A DNA stretch of 64,000 bases, taken from assembly GCA_934631985.1 (NCBI GenBank), contig CAKTYE010000001.1, positions 41,009 to 105,008 on the forward strand, written 5' to 3'. This document shows, piece by piece, positions 15,625-24,183 of the stretch (positions are counted from its first letter, which is position 1; every line of letters begins with the position of its first letter). This stretch comes from an uncultured Clostridia bacterium. Its GTDB lineage: Bacteria; Bacillota; Clostridia; Christensenellales; Aristaeellaceae. The notes beneath the pieces were generated by a model. It did not search any database and was not told where the DNA came from. It saw nothing but the letters and a program-made list of their open reading frames with translations. The translations under genes were made by a program, and so were the position numbers.

Positions 15625-16065
15625 TTATGCCTGGGGTTCCTGAGTTTGCTGCACTTCCTTATCCTGTGCCATCACATCCGCCAGCGTCACGCCATGCAAA
15701 TATTCAGTAATAACGCGCTCCATGCCCTGCCACACGGGAAGGGTGGGGCAGAAATCACAGCGGGGGCAGGCGTTGGGGGAATGGTCTAAGCAGGCCACCG
15801 GGGCCAGCGAACCTTCCGTGACCTGCAAAATCGCGCCTACGGTGTAGGACGCAGGGGGCTGCACCAGACGATAGCCGCCCTGATGCCCGCGCACGGCTTG
15901 CAGCATACCCGCCTGGGTCAGCTGCAAAGCGATCTGCTCCATATATTTCTTGGAGATGTCCTGCCGGGCGGCAATATCCTTCAGGGCAACAAGTCCCTGA
16001 TCCTGATGCTCGGCAATGTCCATCATCATCCGCAGCGCATAGCGCCCCTTGGTCGAAATCTTCAT
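15625..16065 (-). CDS. Rrf2-family transcriptional regulator with probable Fe-S cluster cysteines
   Basis: A 146-residue protein of the IscR/NsrR/CymR family. The winged helix is at the N-terminus (MKISTKGRYALRMMMDIAEH, DISKKYMEQIALQLTQAGML, GHQGGYRL). The C-terminal third has cysteines in ACLDHSPNACPRCDFCPTLPVW, enough to bind an iron-sulfur cluster as IscR and NsrR do. The start at 16065 is preferred over 16074 because GGGAG lies nine bases upstream and the protein then begins MKIS, as family members do. No isc/suf genes are nearby, so its target is unknown; it lies divergent to tcdA. Confidence 0.88.
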   Translation of the reverse strand: MKISTKGRYALRMMMDIAEHQDQGLVALKDIAARQDISKKYMEQIALQLTQAGMLQAVRGHQGGYRLVQPPASYTVGAILQVTEGSLAPVACLDHSPNACPRCDFCPTLPVWQGMERVITEYLHGVTLADVMAQDKEVQQTQEPQA

Positions 16066-16149
16066 GCGTATCATCTCCCAATGGGCATATCATACCATGA
16101 CTGCGGCGGTTTTTCAATCCTTTGGGACGCTTTTCTCAGAGAAATCCTA

Positions 16150-16178
16150 TTGACAAACTAGCTTTTGCGGGCTATCCT
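16150..16178 (+). promoter_or_regulatory. Promoter of tcdA
   Basis: TTGACA and TATCCT with a 17-base spacer, 39 bases before the ATG. It sits in the divergent region shared with the Rrf2 regulator. Confidence 0.8.
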
Positions 16179-16217
16179 ACCACACGAAAGAAAGAACAGA
16201 AGCAGTGGGGGAAAAGC

Positions 16218-16970
16218 ATGGATCAATTTGCACGGACGGAGCTTGTGCTGGGCCGGGAGGTCGTGGCAGAATTGAAGCAGCGGCGGGTCGCCATCTTTGG
16301 GGTCGGCGGCGTGGGCGGCTATGCTGCGGAGGCGCTGGTGCGCAGCGGCGTGGGCGCGATCGACCTGTTTGACGATGATCGGGTATGCCTGACGAACCTG
16401 AATCGGCAGCTGATCGCCACACGCTCCACGGTGGGGCAGTATAAGGTGGATGTGATGGAGGCACGGCTGAAGGACATCAACCCGGCGGTGCAGGTGACCA
16501 CGCACAAGCTGTTTTACCTGCCGGATACGGCGGACAGCATCGATCTGAGCGTCTATGATTATGTGGTGGACGCCGTGGACACCGTGACGGCGAAGGTGGA
16601 GCTGATCTGCCGTGCAAAGGCGTCGGGGGTGCCGGTCATCAGCGCCATGGGTGCGGGCAACAAAATCGACCCGGGTCGGCTGAAGGTTGCGGATATTTAT
16701 GAGACGCGGGTCTGCCCGCTGGCGCGGGTCATGCGCCGGGAGCTGAAGCGCCGGGGCATTCGCAGCCTGACGGTGGTCTATTCTGACGAGGAGCCGGTAA
16801 AGCCTATCGACGATCCGTCCATCAGCTGCCGCTACCACTGCGTGTGTCCGCCCGGCACGGTGCGCAAATGCACCGCGCGGCGGGATATTCCCGGCAGCAC
16901 GGCCTTTGTGCCGCCTGTGATGGGCATCATGATCGGCGGAAAAATCGTCCGGGATCTGATCGGGCGCTGA
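16218..16970 (+). CDS. tcdA: tRNA threonylcarbamoyladenosine dehydratase (TcdA/CsdL, ThiF family)
   Basis: A 250-residue E1-like enzyme that cyclises t6A at position 37 of tRNAs using ATP. The start gives MDQFARTELVLG, typical of the family. The nucleotide-binding loop is GVGGVGGYAAEALVRSG, followed by DDDRVCLTNLNRQ and DAVDTVTAK. The C-terminal part has RYHCVCPPGTVRKC and GSTAFVPPVMG. Length and order fit TcdA rather than ThiF or MoeB (no zinc-binding CxxC pairs at both sites). It has its own promoter and is followed by the pyruvate kinase promoter. Confidence 0.92.
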   Translation: MDQFARTELVLGREVVAELKQRRVAIFGVGGVGGYAAEALVRSGVGAIDLFDDDRVCLTNLNRQLIATRSTVGQYKVDVMEARLKDINPAVQVTTHKLFYLPDTADSIDLSVYDYVVDAVDTVTAKVELICRAKASGVPVISAMGAGNKIDPGRLKVADIYETRVCPLARVMRRELKRRGIRSLTVVYSDEEPVKPIDDPSISCRYHCVCPPGTVRKCTARRDIPGSTAFVPPVMGIMIGGKIVRDLIGR

Positions 16971-17020
16971 GTGGGTTCGACTTTGCAAACAATTTATCAT
17001 GGCGGAAGTCATTTCCACTC

Positions 17021-17049
17021 TTTCCAAGCAGCGAGAAAGCGTGTATAAT
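17021..17049 (+). promoter_or_regulatory. Promoter of pyruvate kinase gene
   Basis: TTTCCA and a perfect TATAAT with a 17-base spacer. Its position makes the ATG at 17058 too close to the transcription start to be the true start of pyk. Confidence 0.65.
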
Positions 17050-17123
17050 AAATTGGTATGAACAGCAAAGCTAGACTGGAAAAGAAACGCCGCAAACGCG
17101 GCATAGGAAGGATGAAACGCCGT

Positions 17124-18875
17124 ATGACCCACACGCTGCGCAAGACAAAGATCGTTTGCACCATGGGCCCCAACCTGTTTGAAAAGGGCCTGATCAAGCC
17201 CCTGATGCTGGCAGGTATGGACGTGGCTCGGTTTAATTTTTCCCACGATACCCATGAGAACCACCTGAAGCGCTTCAAGGAGGTCTGCCGCATTCGCGAT
17301 GAGCTGGGCCTGCCGGTGGCGACCATGCTGGATACCAAGGGCCCGGAGATTCGCATCGGCACCTTTGCGGAGCATCGCGTGACGCTGGACGCAGGCCAAC
17401 TGTTCACCCTGACCACCGAGGACGTGGAGGGCGACGAGACCCGCGTGAGCGTCACCTACAAGAACCTGCCCCATGATGTGAAGCCCGGCTGCGTTATTCT
17501 GATCGACGACGGTCTGGTGGGCATGACCGTGGAGCGCGTCACCGATACCGACGTATGCTGCAAGGTGAACAACGGCGGCACCATCTCCGACAAGAAGGGC
17601 GTAAACATCCCCGATGCGCACCTGACCATGCCCTTCATCAGCCCCAAGGATCGGGAAGACATCCTGTTCGCCATCGAGAATGGCTTCGATTTCATTGCTG
17701 CGTCCTTCACCCGCAACGCGGATGACATTATGCAGATTCGCCACATCATGGCGGAGAAGCACTGCACCTCCATCAACATCATCGCTAAGATCGAGAACAT
17801 GGAGGGTGTGCAGAACATTGACGAGATTCTGCGGGTATCCGACGCCATCATGGTGGCCCGCGGCGACATGGGCGTGGAAATTCCTCTGGAAGAAGTGCCT
17901 GTGCTGCAAAAGATGCTCATCAAGAAGTGCTACGCTGCCGGGAAGCCTGCGATCACCGCGACCCAGATGCTGGACTCCATGATGAAGAATCCCCGCCCCA
18001 CCCGTGCGGAGACCACCGACGTGGCCAACGCCATTTACGATGGCACCAGCGCCATCATGCTTTCCGGCGAGACGGCGGCGGGCCAGTATCCGCTGGAGGC
18101 GGTGCAGACCATGGCTCGCATTGCGCTGCGGGCGGAATCCAGCATTGACTACGAGGGCCGCTTCCGCAAGCGTGAATACGGCACCCAGACGGACGTCACC
18201 AGCGCCATCAGCCATGCAACGGTGACCTCTGCTCATGACCTGAAGGCCAGCGCCATCATTACGGTCACCAAGTCCGGCACCACGGCACGGGTCATTTCGA
18301 AATATCGGCCCAGCTGCATGATCATTGGCTGCACCACCTCCGAGCATGTGTGGCGGCAGCTGTCCCTGAGCTGGGGCGTTGTGCCGCTGATGATCAACGA
18401 GGAGAGCAACACCGACGATCTGTTTGAGCATGCGGTGGACAGTGCCGTGAACGCGGGGTTGATCCATGACGGCGAGCTGGTGGTGCTGACGGCGGGCGTA
18501 CCGCTGGGCATCTCCGGCACCACCAACCTGATGAAGGTGCATGTGGTGGGCCACATGCTGGTCAAGGGCGAGGGCCTGTGCGGCGGTCAGGTGACTGCCT
18601 CTCTGTGCGTGGCGCATGATGCGCAGGAGGTTCGCGATACCTTCCGAGAGGGCAACGTGCTGGTGATGCACAAGGTTCCCCGGGAGCTGCTGCCCACCCT
18701 GCGCAAGGCGGCGGGCCTGATCCTGGAGGACAGCAATCCCGACGGCCTGGGCGCAATCGCCGGCCTGAGCCTGGACATTCCCGTGATCATCGGCGCATGC
18801 GGTGCAACGGCGATCCTGAAGTCCGGCGCAGTGGTGACCATGGACGGCACCAAGGGTACAGTCAGCTGCAACTGA
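17124..18875 (+). CDS. pyk: Pyruvate kinase with C-terminal PEP-utiliser-like domain
   Basis: A 583-residue enzyme making pyruvate and ATP from PEP. I chose the ATG at 17124 (MTHTLRKTKIVCTMGP), about 12 bases after GGAAGG; 17112 is also possible. Seen: RFNFSHDTHENH, LDTKGPEIR, IAKIENMEG, MVARGDMGVEIP, ATQMLDSM and RAETTDVANAIYDG, all classical. After the normal end near residue 480 it carries the extra domain of Geobacillus-type kinases (GNVLVMHKVPRELLPTLRKA, GLSLDIPVIIG). In that domain the usual TSHAAVVG, with the histidine of PEP-utilising enzymes, reads DGLGAIAG, so the histidine is lost. Monocistronic, with its own promoter and terminator. Confidence 0.95.
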   Translation: MTHTLRKTKIVCTMGPNLFEKGLIKPLMLAGMDVARFNFSHDTHENHLKRFKEVCRIRDELGLPVATMLDTKGPEIRIGTFAEHRVTLDAGQLFTLTTEDVEGDETRVSVTYKNLPHDVKPGCVILIDDGLVGMTVERVTDTDVCCKVNNGGTISDKKGVNIPDAHLTMPFISPKDREDILFAIENGFDFIAASFTRNADDIMQIRHIMAEKHCTSINIIAKIENMEGVQNIDEILRVSDAIMVARGDMGVEIPLEEVPVLQKMLIKKCYAAGKPAITATQMLDSMMKNPRPTRAETTDVANAIYDGTSAIMLSGETAAGQYPLEAVQTMARIALRAESSIDYEGRFRKREYGTQTDVTSAISHATVTSAHDLKASAIITVTKSGTTARVISKYRPSCMIIGCTTSEHVWRQLSLSWGVVPLMINEESNTDDLFEHAVDSAVNAGLIHDGELVVLTAGVPLGISGTTNLMKVHVVGHMLVKGEGLCGGQVTASLCVAHDAQEVRDTFREGNVLVMHKVPRELLPTLRKAAGLILEDSNPDGLGAIAGLSLDIPVIIGACGATAILKSGAVVTMDGTKGTVSCN

Positions 18876-18905
18876 CAGCCATAACTGGCATACATGACGT
18901 AGCAG

Positions 18906-18946
18906 GCGGCATGCTTCTCGAAGGTGGGAAGCATGCCGCTTTTGCA
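18906..18946 (+). terminator. Terminator of pyk
   Basis: GCGGCATGCTT and AAGCATGCCGC form an 11 bp stem followed by TTTTG. Confidence 0.88.
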
Positions 18947-19006
18947 TGGGTCACGGCACCGCATATGCAGGGAAACAAAAAAATTGAAAAAATTTTATTA
19001 TACCCC

Positions 19007-19035
19007 TTGCAATTCTGCGCAGGATGTGTTATTAT
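19007..19035 (+). promoter_or_regulatory. Promoter of the tRNA-Thr gene
   Basis: TTGCAA and TATTAT with a 17-base spacer, about 30 bases before the tRNA. Confidence 0.75.
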
Positions 19036-19065
19036 ATCAATGTTGCCGAACAAACCACGGAAGAT

Positions 19066-19141
<76 letters not shown>

Positions 19142-19143
19142 CA

Positions 19144-19171
19144 AACCTCACGAGAAATCGTGAGGTTTTTT
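19144..19171 (+). terminator. Terminator of the tRNA-Thr gene
   Basis: AACCTCACG and CGTGAGGTT flank a six-base loop and run into TTTTTT. Confidence 0.9.
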
Positions 19172-19508
19172 CATATGCTTACACAAATTTTCACCTATTA
19201 CGCCACCTCTTTAACTATCGGCTGATTAGCAGGAAATGCTGCCAGCTAATTTAAAAAGAAGAAAGAATATTCAGTCACCTGTTTTTTCTCCCGTGAGCTT
19301 GCTTTCATAGGATAAACACAGTAAAATGAAGCTACATGAAAAAACGAGCAACTGTAAGCTGCATTCCGCAAAGCATAGCAGGGGGGGATGCATCTAGACA
19401 TTCTGAAGGGTGAGCCATATGGTGTAGCAAATAGCATAATCTGCTGGACATTGATCTCAGCTGCTATAGGGCTTCCGATGTTCCTTAATACCGACAGAAA
19501 GGAGTACT
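19172..19508. other. AT-rich intergenic region
   Basis: About 335 bases without a convincing gene. A short frame starting at 19388 (MHLDILKGEPYGVANSII, then a hydrophobic stretch) follows a G-run and runs into the next gene in another frame. It could be the remnant of a membrane protein gene, but nothing else supports it. Confidence 0.35.
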
Positions 19509-19979
19509 ATGAAGAAAAAGTGTGCAGGAATAGTATTGCTATTTCTTTTGCTTGCCGTGGCCTTTTTATACAAAGAAAATGCTCTTAATGGAACAAACAT
19601 GTATGCGTCATTTGAAAGAGGCCTTGCTAACTGGGAAGATAAACTGCTTGAAAAGATTCAAATCTATCAAGGGGCATATATTGATCATGAAGACGAGGCG
19701 TTCAGAGAATTTTCAAAATTCTTCGATATAAAAATAACATCTATCGATTTGCGTACTGCAAGTGAGTCAGTTTTTACTTTTGATCCGGGGTGGTCAATCA
19801 CTAGCTTCGAACTGATATACTGCAAGAATCGCCGAATCAACATAGGTGCCGATACCGTCTTTTCGGAAGAAATGGATGAGCTGCGGCTAGAGCATTTAGG
19901 TATCAACGGTGAAGGATATATCTACTGTAAAAGAATAAAACCGAGTTGGATTTATCGTGAAATTTTTCTTCCAACGTAA
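19509..19979 (+). CDS. Small membrane-anchored or secreted protein, function unknown
   Basis: A 156-residue protein with AAAGGAG five bases before the ATG. It starts with a signal anchor (MKKKCAGIVLLFLLLAVAFLY), and the rest should be outside the membrane. The mature part is mixed alpha/beta with no motif I know. It is markedly more AT-rich than the chromosome around it, suggesting horizontal gain. The ending (SFELIYCKN, GEGYIYCKRI) faintly resembles the 62276-62722 product (CGLLYCNN), and both are short anchored proteins in AT-rich pockets; whether they are true relatives needs an alignment. Confidence 0.65.
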   Translation: MKKKCAGIVLLFLLLAVAFLYKENALNGTNMYASFERGLANWEDKLLEKIQIYQGAYIDHEDEAFREFSKFFDIKITSIDLRTASESVFTFDPGWSITSFELIYCKNRRINIGADTVFSEEMDELRLEHLGINGEGYIYCKRIKPSWIYREIFLPT

Positions 19980-20091
19980 ATGAGATGCACAGAAAGCAAG
20001 CACTATGCCATGGTGTCCGTTGGCAGATTGCTTCGCGGATCAAATGACTATCGCAGCGTCATACGCCCCTTCCTCCTACCTAAAAGCCATC

Positions 20092-20120
20092 TTGCTTGCC
20101 GCATACAAACCAGTTATAAT
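20092..20120 (+). promoter_or_regulatory. Promoter of addB
   Basis: TTGCTT and a perfect TATAAT with a 17-base spacer, 68 bases before the addB start codon. Confidence 0.65.
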
Positions 20121-20188
20121 AACACCATCCCCCAAAGCCGCAGAGCCATCAAAAAACTCTGCGCTCATCGCAAAGGAGTTGCTCGACT

Positions 20189-23100
20189 GTGATACGTATC
20201 CTGGAGGGCCGTGCGGGACGCATCGCACCCCTGATGTTTCGCGAAATCAAGGAAGCACGGGAAAAGGGGCAGCGAATCTATCTGCTGGTGCCGGAGCAGT
20301 TCACCCTGCTGATGGAGCGGGAGCTGATACGGGAGCTGGCCCTGCCGGGCTTGGTGAACCTGGACGTGGTGTCCCCTTCACGGCTGCGGCGCAGCGTGTT
20401 TGACCGCGGCGGTCAGCCGCCGCAAAGCATCCTTGATGCACGGGGACGGCGGATGGCCCTCAGCCGCGCTCTGATGGCGAATCGGACGCAGCTCCATTAT
20501 TATGAAGCTGTTGCTGATACGCCGGGACTGCCCGACAAGCTCGCGGTGCTGCTCAGTGATATGAAGAAGGCGCAGTTGACCCCACAGACGCTTGCGGAGC
20601 ATGTCGCAGCACTGCCGGCAGGTGCAGCCCGGGCCAAGGAGGAAGACCTGACCCTGATCTGGGATGCTTATGAGAAGCTGCTGTCAGGCCGCTTTGTAGA
20701 CGGTGACAGCGCTGAGGAGGAAATGATCCGCCGCCTGCCCCAAAGCGGCGTTATGCGGGGCGCCGCCGTGTGGGTCTATGGCTTTGATGTGCTGGCCCTG
20801 CCCTTCTGCCGCCTGCTGACGGTGCTGGCGGGGGAAACCAGCGACTTGACGGTCACCATGACCATGGACGGGGAGCAGGCCCCGGATGGGCGCATTTTTC
20901 GGGCGCAGCAAAACAGTGTGCGTCAACTGGGCAAGCTGCTGTCGCAGGCGGGATATGCCTGGCAGCACGTTCGGGCTTCGGATAGCCCTATGCAGACTGC
21001 GCCTGCGCTGCAATGGCTGGAAGCGCAGCTTTTTGCCGCACCGCAGCAGGCACTGCGGACGCAGACAGACGCGGTGGAGCTGCTGGCGGCGCCCAACCCT
21101 TTCGCGGAGACCATGGAGACGGCGGCATGGCTGTGGCGGGAGCATGAACGGGGCGTGGCCTGGTCGGAGATGGCGGTCGCCATGGCAGACGGCGCGACCT
21201 ACGGCCCCATGCTGCGCATGACGCTGAAGGCCAGCGGGATTCCCTTCTATTTGTCGGAGAAGCTGCCTGCTGCCCGGCACGGATTGATCCGCATGCTGTT
21301 GGCGGCGCTGCGCTGCTGTGGTGAGGGCTGGAAGCAGGAGGACGTGCTGGCCCTGATGAAAAGCGGCTTTTCTCCCCTGGCGGCCGAGGAGACGTTTGCA
21401 CTGGAAAACTATGCGCTGGAAAATGGCATTCGCGGCAAGCGCTGGGAAACGCCCTTCACCCGCGGGGCGCAGGCGGAGACCATGGAGCCCCTGCGGCAGC
21501 GTCTGATGGAGCCGCTGCTGCATCTGCGCCGGGAGATGCGTCAGGCAAAGGACGCGCAGGCTTCCATGACGGCGGTGTTCGGGCTTTTGCAGGAGGTGAA
21601 CGCTTACGGCAGGCTGCTGCGGCGGGAGGAGGAGCTGCTGGCGCGGGGCATGGAGGCCGAGGCGGCGCAGAACCGGCAGATTTGGCGGCTGATTCTGGAA
21701 ACGCTGGATCAGCAGCGGGAGCTGCTGGACGGTTCCCGCGCGCCGATGGATCAGGTGGCGGCATGGCTGGCGGCGGGCTTCGAAAACGCCGAGATCAGCG
21801 CACTGCCGCCAACCCCCGACACGGTCATGGTGGGCGAGGTCGGACACATGGCGCTGATCAGCGTGCGGTCGCTGGCAGTGGTGGGCATGCAGGATCAGGG
21901 CGGCGGCGGACAGGCCAGCCTGCTCAGCGACCGGGAGCGCGGCGCACTGTCTGCATGGCTTCAGCAGGACGTGGGCCTGAACAGCGAGGTACAGCAGGCG
22001 CTGCGTCAGTCGGATTATTACCGCACACTGGCGCTGGCGCAGGAACGGCTGCTGCTGTCCCACGCCCAAAGCACGCAGGACGGCGAAGCGCTGCGTCCCG
22101 GCAGCGTGTGGATGGACGTGCGCACGGCATTGCCTGAGGTGGCGGAGCGGGGCGGCGTACAGCCGATGGAGGAGCAGCCCCTTGCGCCCCGCACGGCACT
22201 GAACGGCCTGTCCCTGCACCTTCGCGCCATGGCGGAAGGGCGGGAGACACAATTGCCTCCGGCCTGGGCGGACGCTTTTGCGTGGCTGTGGCAGCATGAG
22301 CCGTACCATGAGACGCTGGACCTGGCCTTGCAGCATGTGGACGCGCGGGTCAGTGCGCCGCCGCTGGACCCGGACAAGGCGTGGCGTCTTTTTGGACGGG
22401 ATACGGTGTCCATCAGCCGTTTGCAGGAGTTTGCAGCCTGTCCGTACCAGCACTTTGTGCGGTATGGCCTAAGCCCGGTGGAGCGGCGGGATTTCACCTT
22501 TGAAGCAGACGACCGGGGAACGTTCTTCCATGCGGCGCTGAGCGAATTCACCACCCTTGCCATGCAACTTCCTGCCTGGCCCGAGCGGATGGAGGAGCAG
22601 GACGTGGACGCGGTGATGGATACGGTGATCGCACCGCTGATGAACGCCTGGCAGGACGGCCCCTTGGCAGAGGACGCGCGGAACCGCGCCCTGGGCAGGC
22701 GCTATGCCGAGACGGTGAAGCGGGCGGCATGGCTGTTCACTCGGCATATGCGCAACAGCCGCTTCGTCACCCAGGGGGCGGAAGTGGCCTTCGGTGAGCC
22801 GGAGGGGCTGCCGCCGCTGGTGCTGGAGCTGCCCGATGGCAGCCGCATTGCGCTGCGGGGACGTATCGACCGCATTGACCGCTACGAGGGAGACAGCGGG
22901 GTCTATCTGCGGGTGGTGGACGCAAAGAGCAGCGCCAACAAGCTGGAGCCGACCCGCATGTGGTACGGGCTGCAATTGCAGCTGTTGCTGTATTTGAAGG
23001 CCGCGACCGCTGCCACGGGGACGGAGCCTGCGGGGGCGTTCTATTTCACGGTCAGCGACCCCATGTGCGATGTGGAGACGGACGTGAAGGCCTTGGCGGA

Positions 23101-23539
23101 GGCCGCCATTGCGAAAAAGCTGCGTCTGAAGGGCGTGGTGCTGGCCGACACAGAAATTTTGGAGGCCATGGACAAGGACGAGCCGGGCTTCTCGGTGGAA
23201 AAGGTGTTCAACGCGGACGGCAGCATTTCCCAGCGGGCCACGGCGGTGGACATGCAGGAGATGCAGGCCCTTTTGCAGCATGCGCAGAACGTTGCCGCAC
23301 AGCTTGCCGGGGAGATGCGCCGGGGCCGCATTGCCGCACATCCCGCGGTCATCGGGGACTGGTCTGCCTGCACCTATTGCCGCTTCCGTGACATCTGCGG
23401 CGTGGACCCCAAGGACGCAGACGTGCAAAATCAACTGCCGGACATGAATAAAGAGGAATTTCGGCGGCGCTTGGCGAATGAAAGAAAAACCGACACGGGA
23501 AGCAAAGACGCTGCTCCGGGCGGAAATTTCGAAAAATGA
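20189..23539 (+). CDS. addB: AddB-type ATP-dependent nuclease subunit B
   Basis: A 1116-residue subunit of the AddAB helicase-nuclease that processes DNA double-strand breaks for recombination. Start is GTG after AAAGGAG. The N-terminus follows AddB (YLLVPEQFTLLMERELI), but the P-loop position, GRSGSGKT in Bacillus, reads GRAGRIAPL here. The C-terminal nuclease has VVDAKSSANK near residue 910 and GLQLQLLLYL (QxxxY type). The four iron-sulfur cysteines are present: one in AACPYQHF near 750, and CTYCRFRDIC near 1060. AddA normally follows addB, but is not in this window; the next gene is a small P-loop protein. Confidence 0.92.
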   Translation: MIRILEGRAGRIAPLMFREIKEAREKGQRIYLLVPEQFTLLMERELIRELALPGLVNLDVVSPSRLRRSVFDRGGQPPQSILDARGRRMALSRALMANRTQLHYYEAVADTPGLPDKLAVLLSDMKKAQLTPQTLAEHVAALPAGAARAKEEDLTLIWDAYEKLLSGRFVDGDSAEEEMIRRLPQSGVMRGAAVWVYGFDVLALPFCRLLTVLAGETSDLTVTMTMDGEQAPDGRIFRAQQNSVRQLGKLLSQAGYAWQHVRASDSPMQTAPALQWLEAQLFAAPQQALRTQTDAVELLAAPNPFAETMETAAWLWREHERGVAWSEMAVAMADGATYGPMLRMTLKASGIPFYLSEKLPAARHGLIRMLLAALRCCGEGWKQEDVLALMKSGFSPLAAEETFALENYALENGIRGKRWETPFTRGAQAETMEPLRQRLMEPLLHLRREMRQAKDAQASMTAVFGLLQEVNAYGRLLRREEELLARGMEAEAAQNRQIWRLILETLDQQRELLDGSRAPMDQVAAWLAAGFENAEISALPPTPDTVMVGEVGHMALISVRSLAVVGMQDQGGGGQASLLSDRERGALSAWLQQDVGLNSEVQQALRQSDYYRTLALAQERLLLSHAQSTQDGEALRPGSVWMDVRTALPEVAERGGVQPMEEQPLAPRTALNGLSLHLRAMAEGRETQLPPAWADAFAWLWQHEPYHETLDLALQHVDARVSAPPLDPDKAWRLFGRDTVSISRLQEFAACPYQHFVRYGLSPVERRDFTFEADDRGTFFHAALSEFTTLAMQLPAWPERMEEQDVDAVMDTVIAPLMNAWQDGPLAEDARNRALGRRYAETVKRAAWLFTRHMRNSRFVTQGAEVAFGEPEGLPPLVLELPDGSRIALRGRIDRIDRYEGDSGVYLRVVDAKSSANKLEPTRMWYGLQLQLLLYLKAATAATGTEPAGAFYFTVSDPMCDVETDVKALAEAAIAKKLRLKGVVLADTEILEAMDKDEPGFSVEKVFNADGSISQRATAVDMQEMQALLQHAQNVAAQLAGEMRRGRIAAHPAVIGDWSACTYCRFRDICGVDPKDADVQNQLPDMNKEEFRRRLANERKTDTGSKDAAPGGNFEK

Positions 23540-23568
23540 TTGCACTGTAGCCCAAAATGGTTTATAAT
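23540..23568 (+). promoter_or_regulatory. Promoter of the small P-loop gene
   Basis: TTGCAC and a perfect TATAAT with a 17-base spacer, starting directly after the addB stop codon. Confidence 0.85.
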
Positions 23569-23607
23569 GCAACCAGGAGTTAACAACTCAAAAAGGAGGC
23601 GTTTCCC

Positions 23608-24018
23608 ATGATTCAGATCATTGCTGGCAAGAAGGGCTCCGGCAAGACCAAGCGGATCATCGACATGACCAATGCGAAGGTCAAGGAAGACAATCACAGC
23701 GTTGTGTTTATCGACGACGACGACCGTTATCGCCTGGACATCGACCACGATGCGCGCTTTATCAACGCGACGGAATACAAGCTGCTGACCCCTGAGATGT
23801 TCCTGGGCTTCCTGTGCGGCATGCTCAGCAGCAACTACGACATCGGCACGATCTTCATCGACGCTTTCAAGCATCTGCTGAAGATCGACCTGAAGGATAG
23901 CGAATGGTTCTTCGAGCGTCTGGAGGAGCTGTGCCAGAAGCACGATGTGGACTTCGTGCTTTCCGTGAGCGAGGATCCCGACAACCTGCCTGAGTTCATG
24001 GCGGGCTATCTGATCTAA
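23608..24018 (+). CDS. Small P-loop NTPase-like protein, function unknown
   Basis: A 136-residue cytoplasmic protein with an excellent ribosome binding site (AAAAAGGAGG). It begins MIQIIAGKKGSGKTKRIID, a Walker A motif, and has a hydrophobic-acidic strand VVFIDDDDRY and TIFIDAFKHL that could serve as Walker B. No helicase or kinase motifs are seen beyond that. Proteins like this are conserved hypotheticals in clostridia. The strong promoter and codon usage suggest good expression. Its Walker A region looks like the one missing from the neighbouring AddB, an intriguing but unproven coincidence. Confidence 0.72.
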   Translation: MIQIIAGKKGSGKTKRIIDMTNAKVKEDNHSVVFIDDDDRYRLDIDHDARFINATEYKLLTPEMFLGFLCGMLSSNYDIGTIFIDAFKHLLKIDLKDSEWFFERLEELCQKHDVDFVLSVSEDPDNLPEFMAGYLI

Positions 24019-24100
24019 GCTGCCTTCGACAGCCGAAAAGCGGCTGCGGTCAATGCTTCAGTCCTGTAGACGGCAAGGAACAAAGGCTGTGAACAGTCTG

Positions 24101-24133
24101 AAGGGCGGTGGTGATGAGCCGCCGCCCTTTTTC
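24101..24133 (+). terminator. Terminator upstream of thrC
   Basis: AAGGGCGG and CCGCCCTT pair and run into TTTTT. It ends the P-loop gene. No clear promoter was seen between it and thrC, so it may also act as a partial terminator for thrC. Confidence 0.75.
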
Positions 24134-24183
24134 CATGTCGCCCGGTGTCCCTCTCATTAACTGTGCCGGAGCGTGATGCAATC

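Noticed and set aside
16158..18947. A 929-residue minus-strand frame across tcdA and pyruvate kinase
   Set aside because: It lies entirely antisense to two confident genes. Its sequence is rich in His, Gln and Arg like reverse-strand shadows of GC-rich genes, and it lacks a ribosome binding site.
20684..22453. A 589-residue minus-strand frame
   Set aside because: Antisense to addB; composition rich in Arg, Gln and His, without motif.
24019..24183. T-box or threonine-type leader before thrC
   Set aside because: The region is too short and has no AGGGUGGnACCGCG-like T-box sequence. Only a terminator is present.
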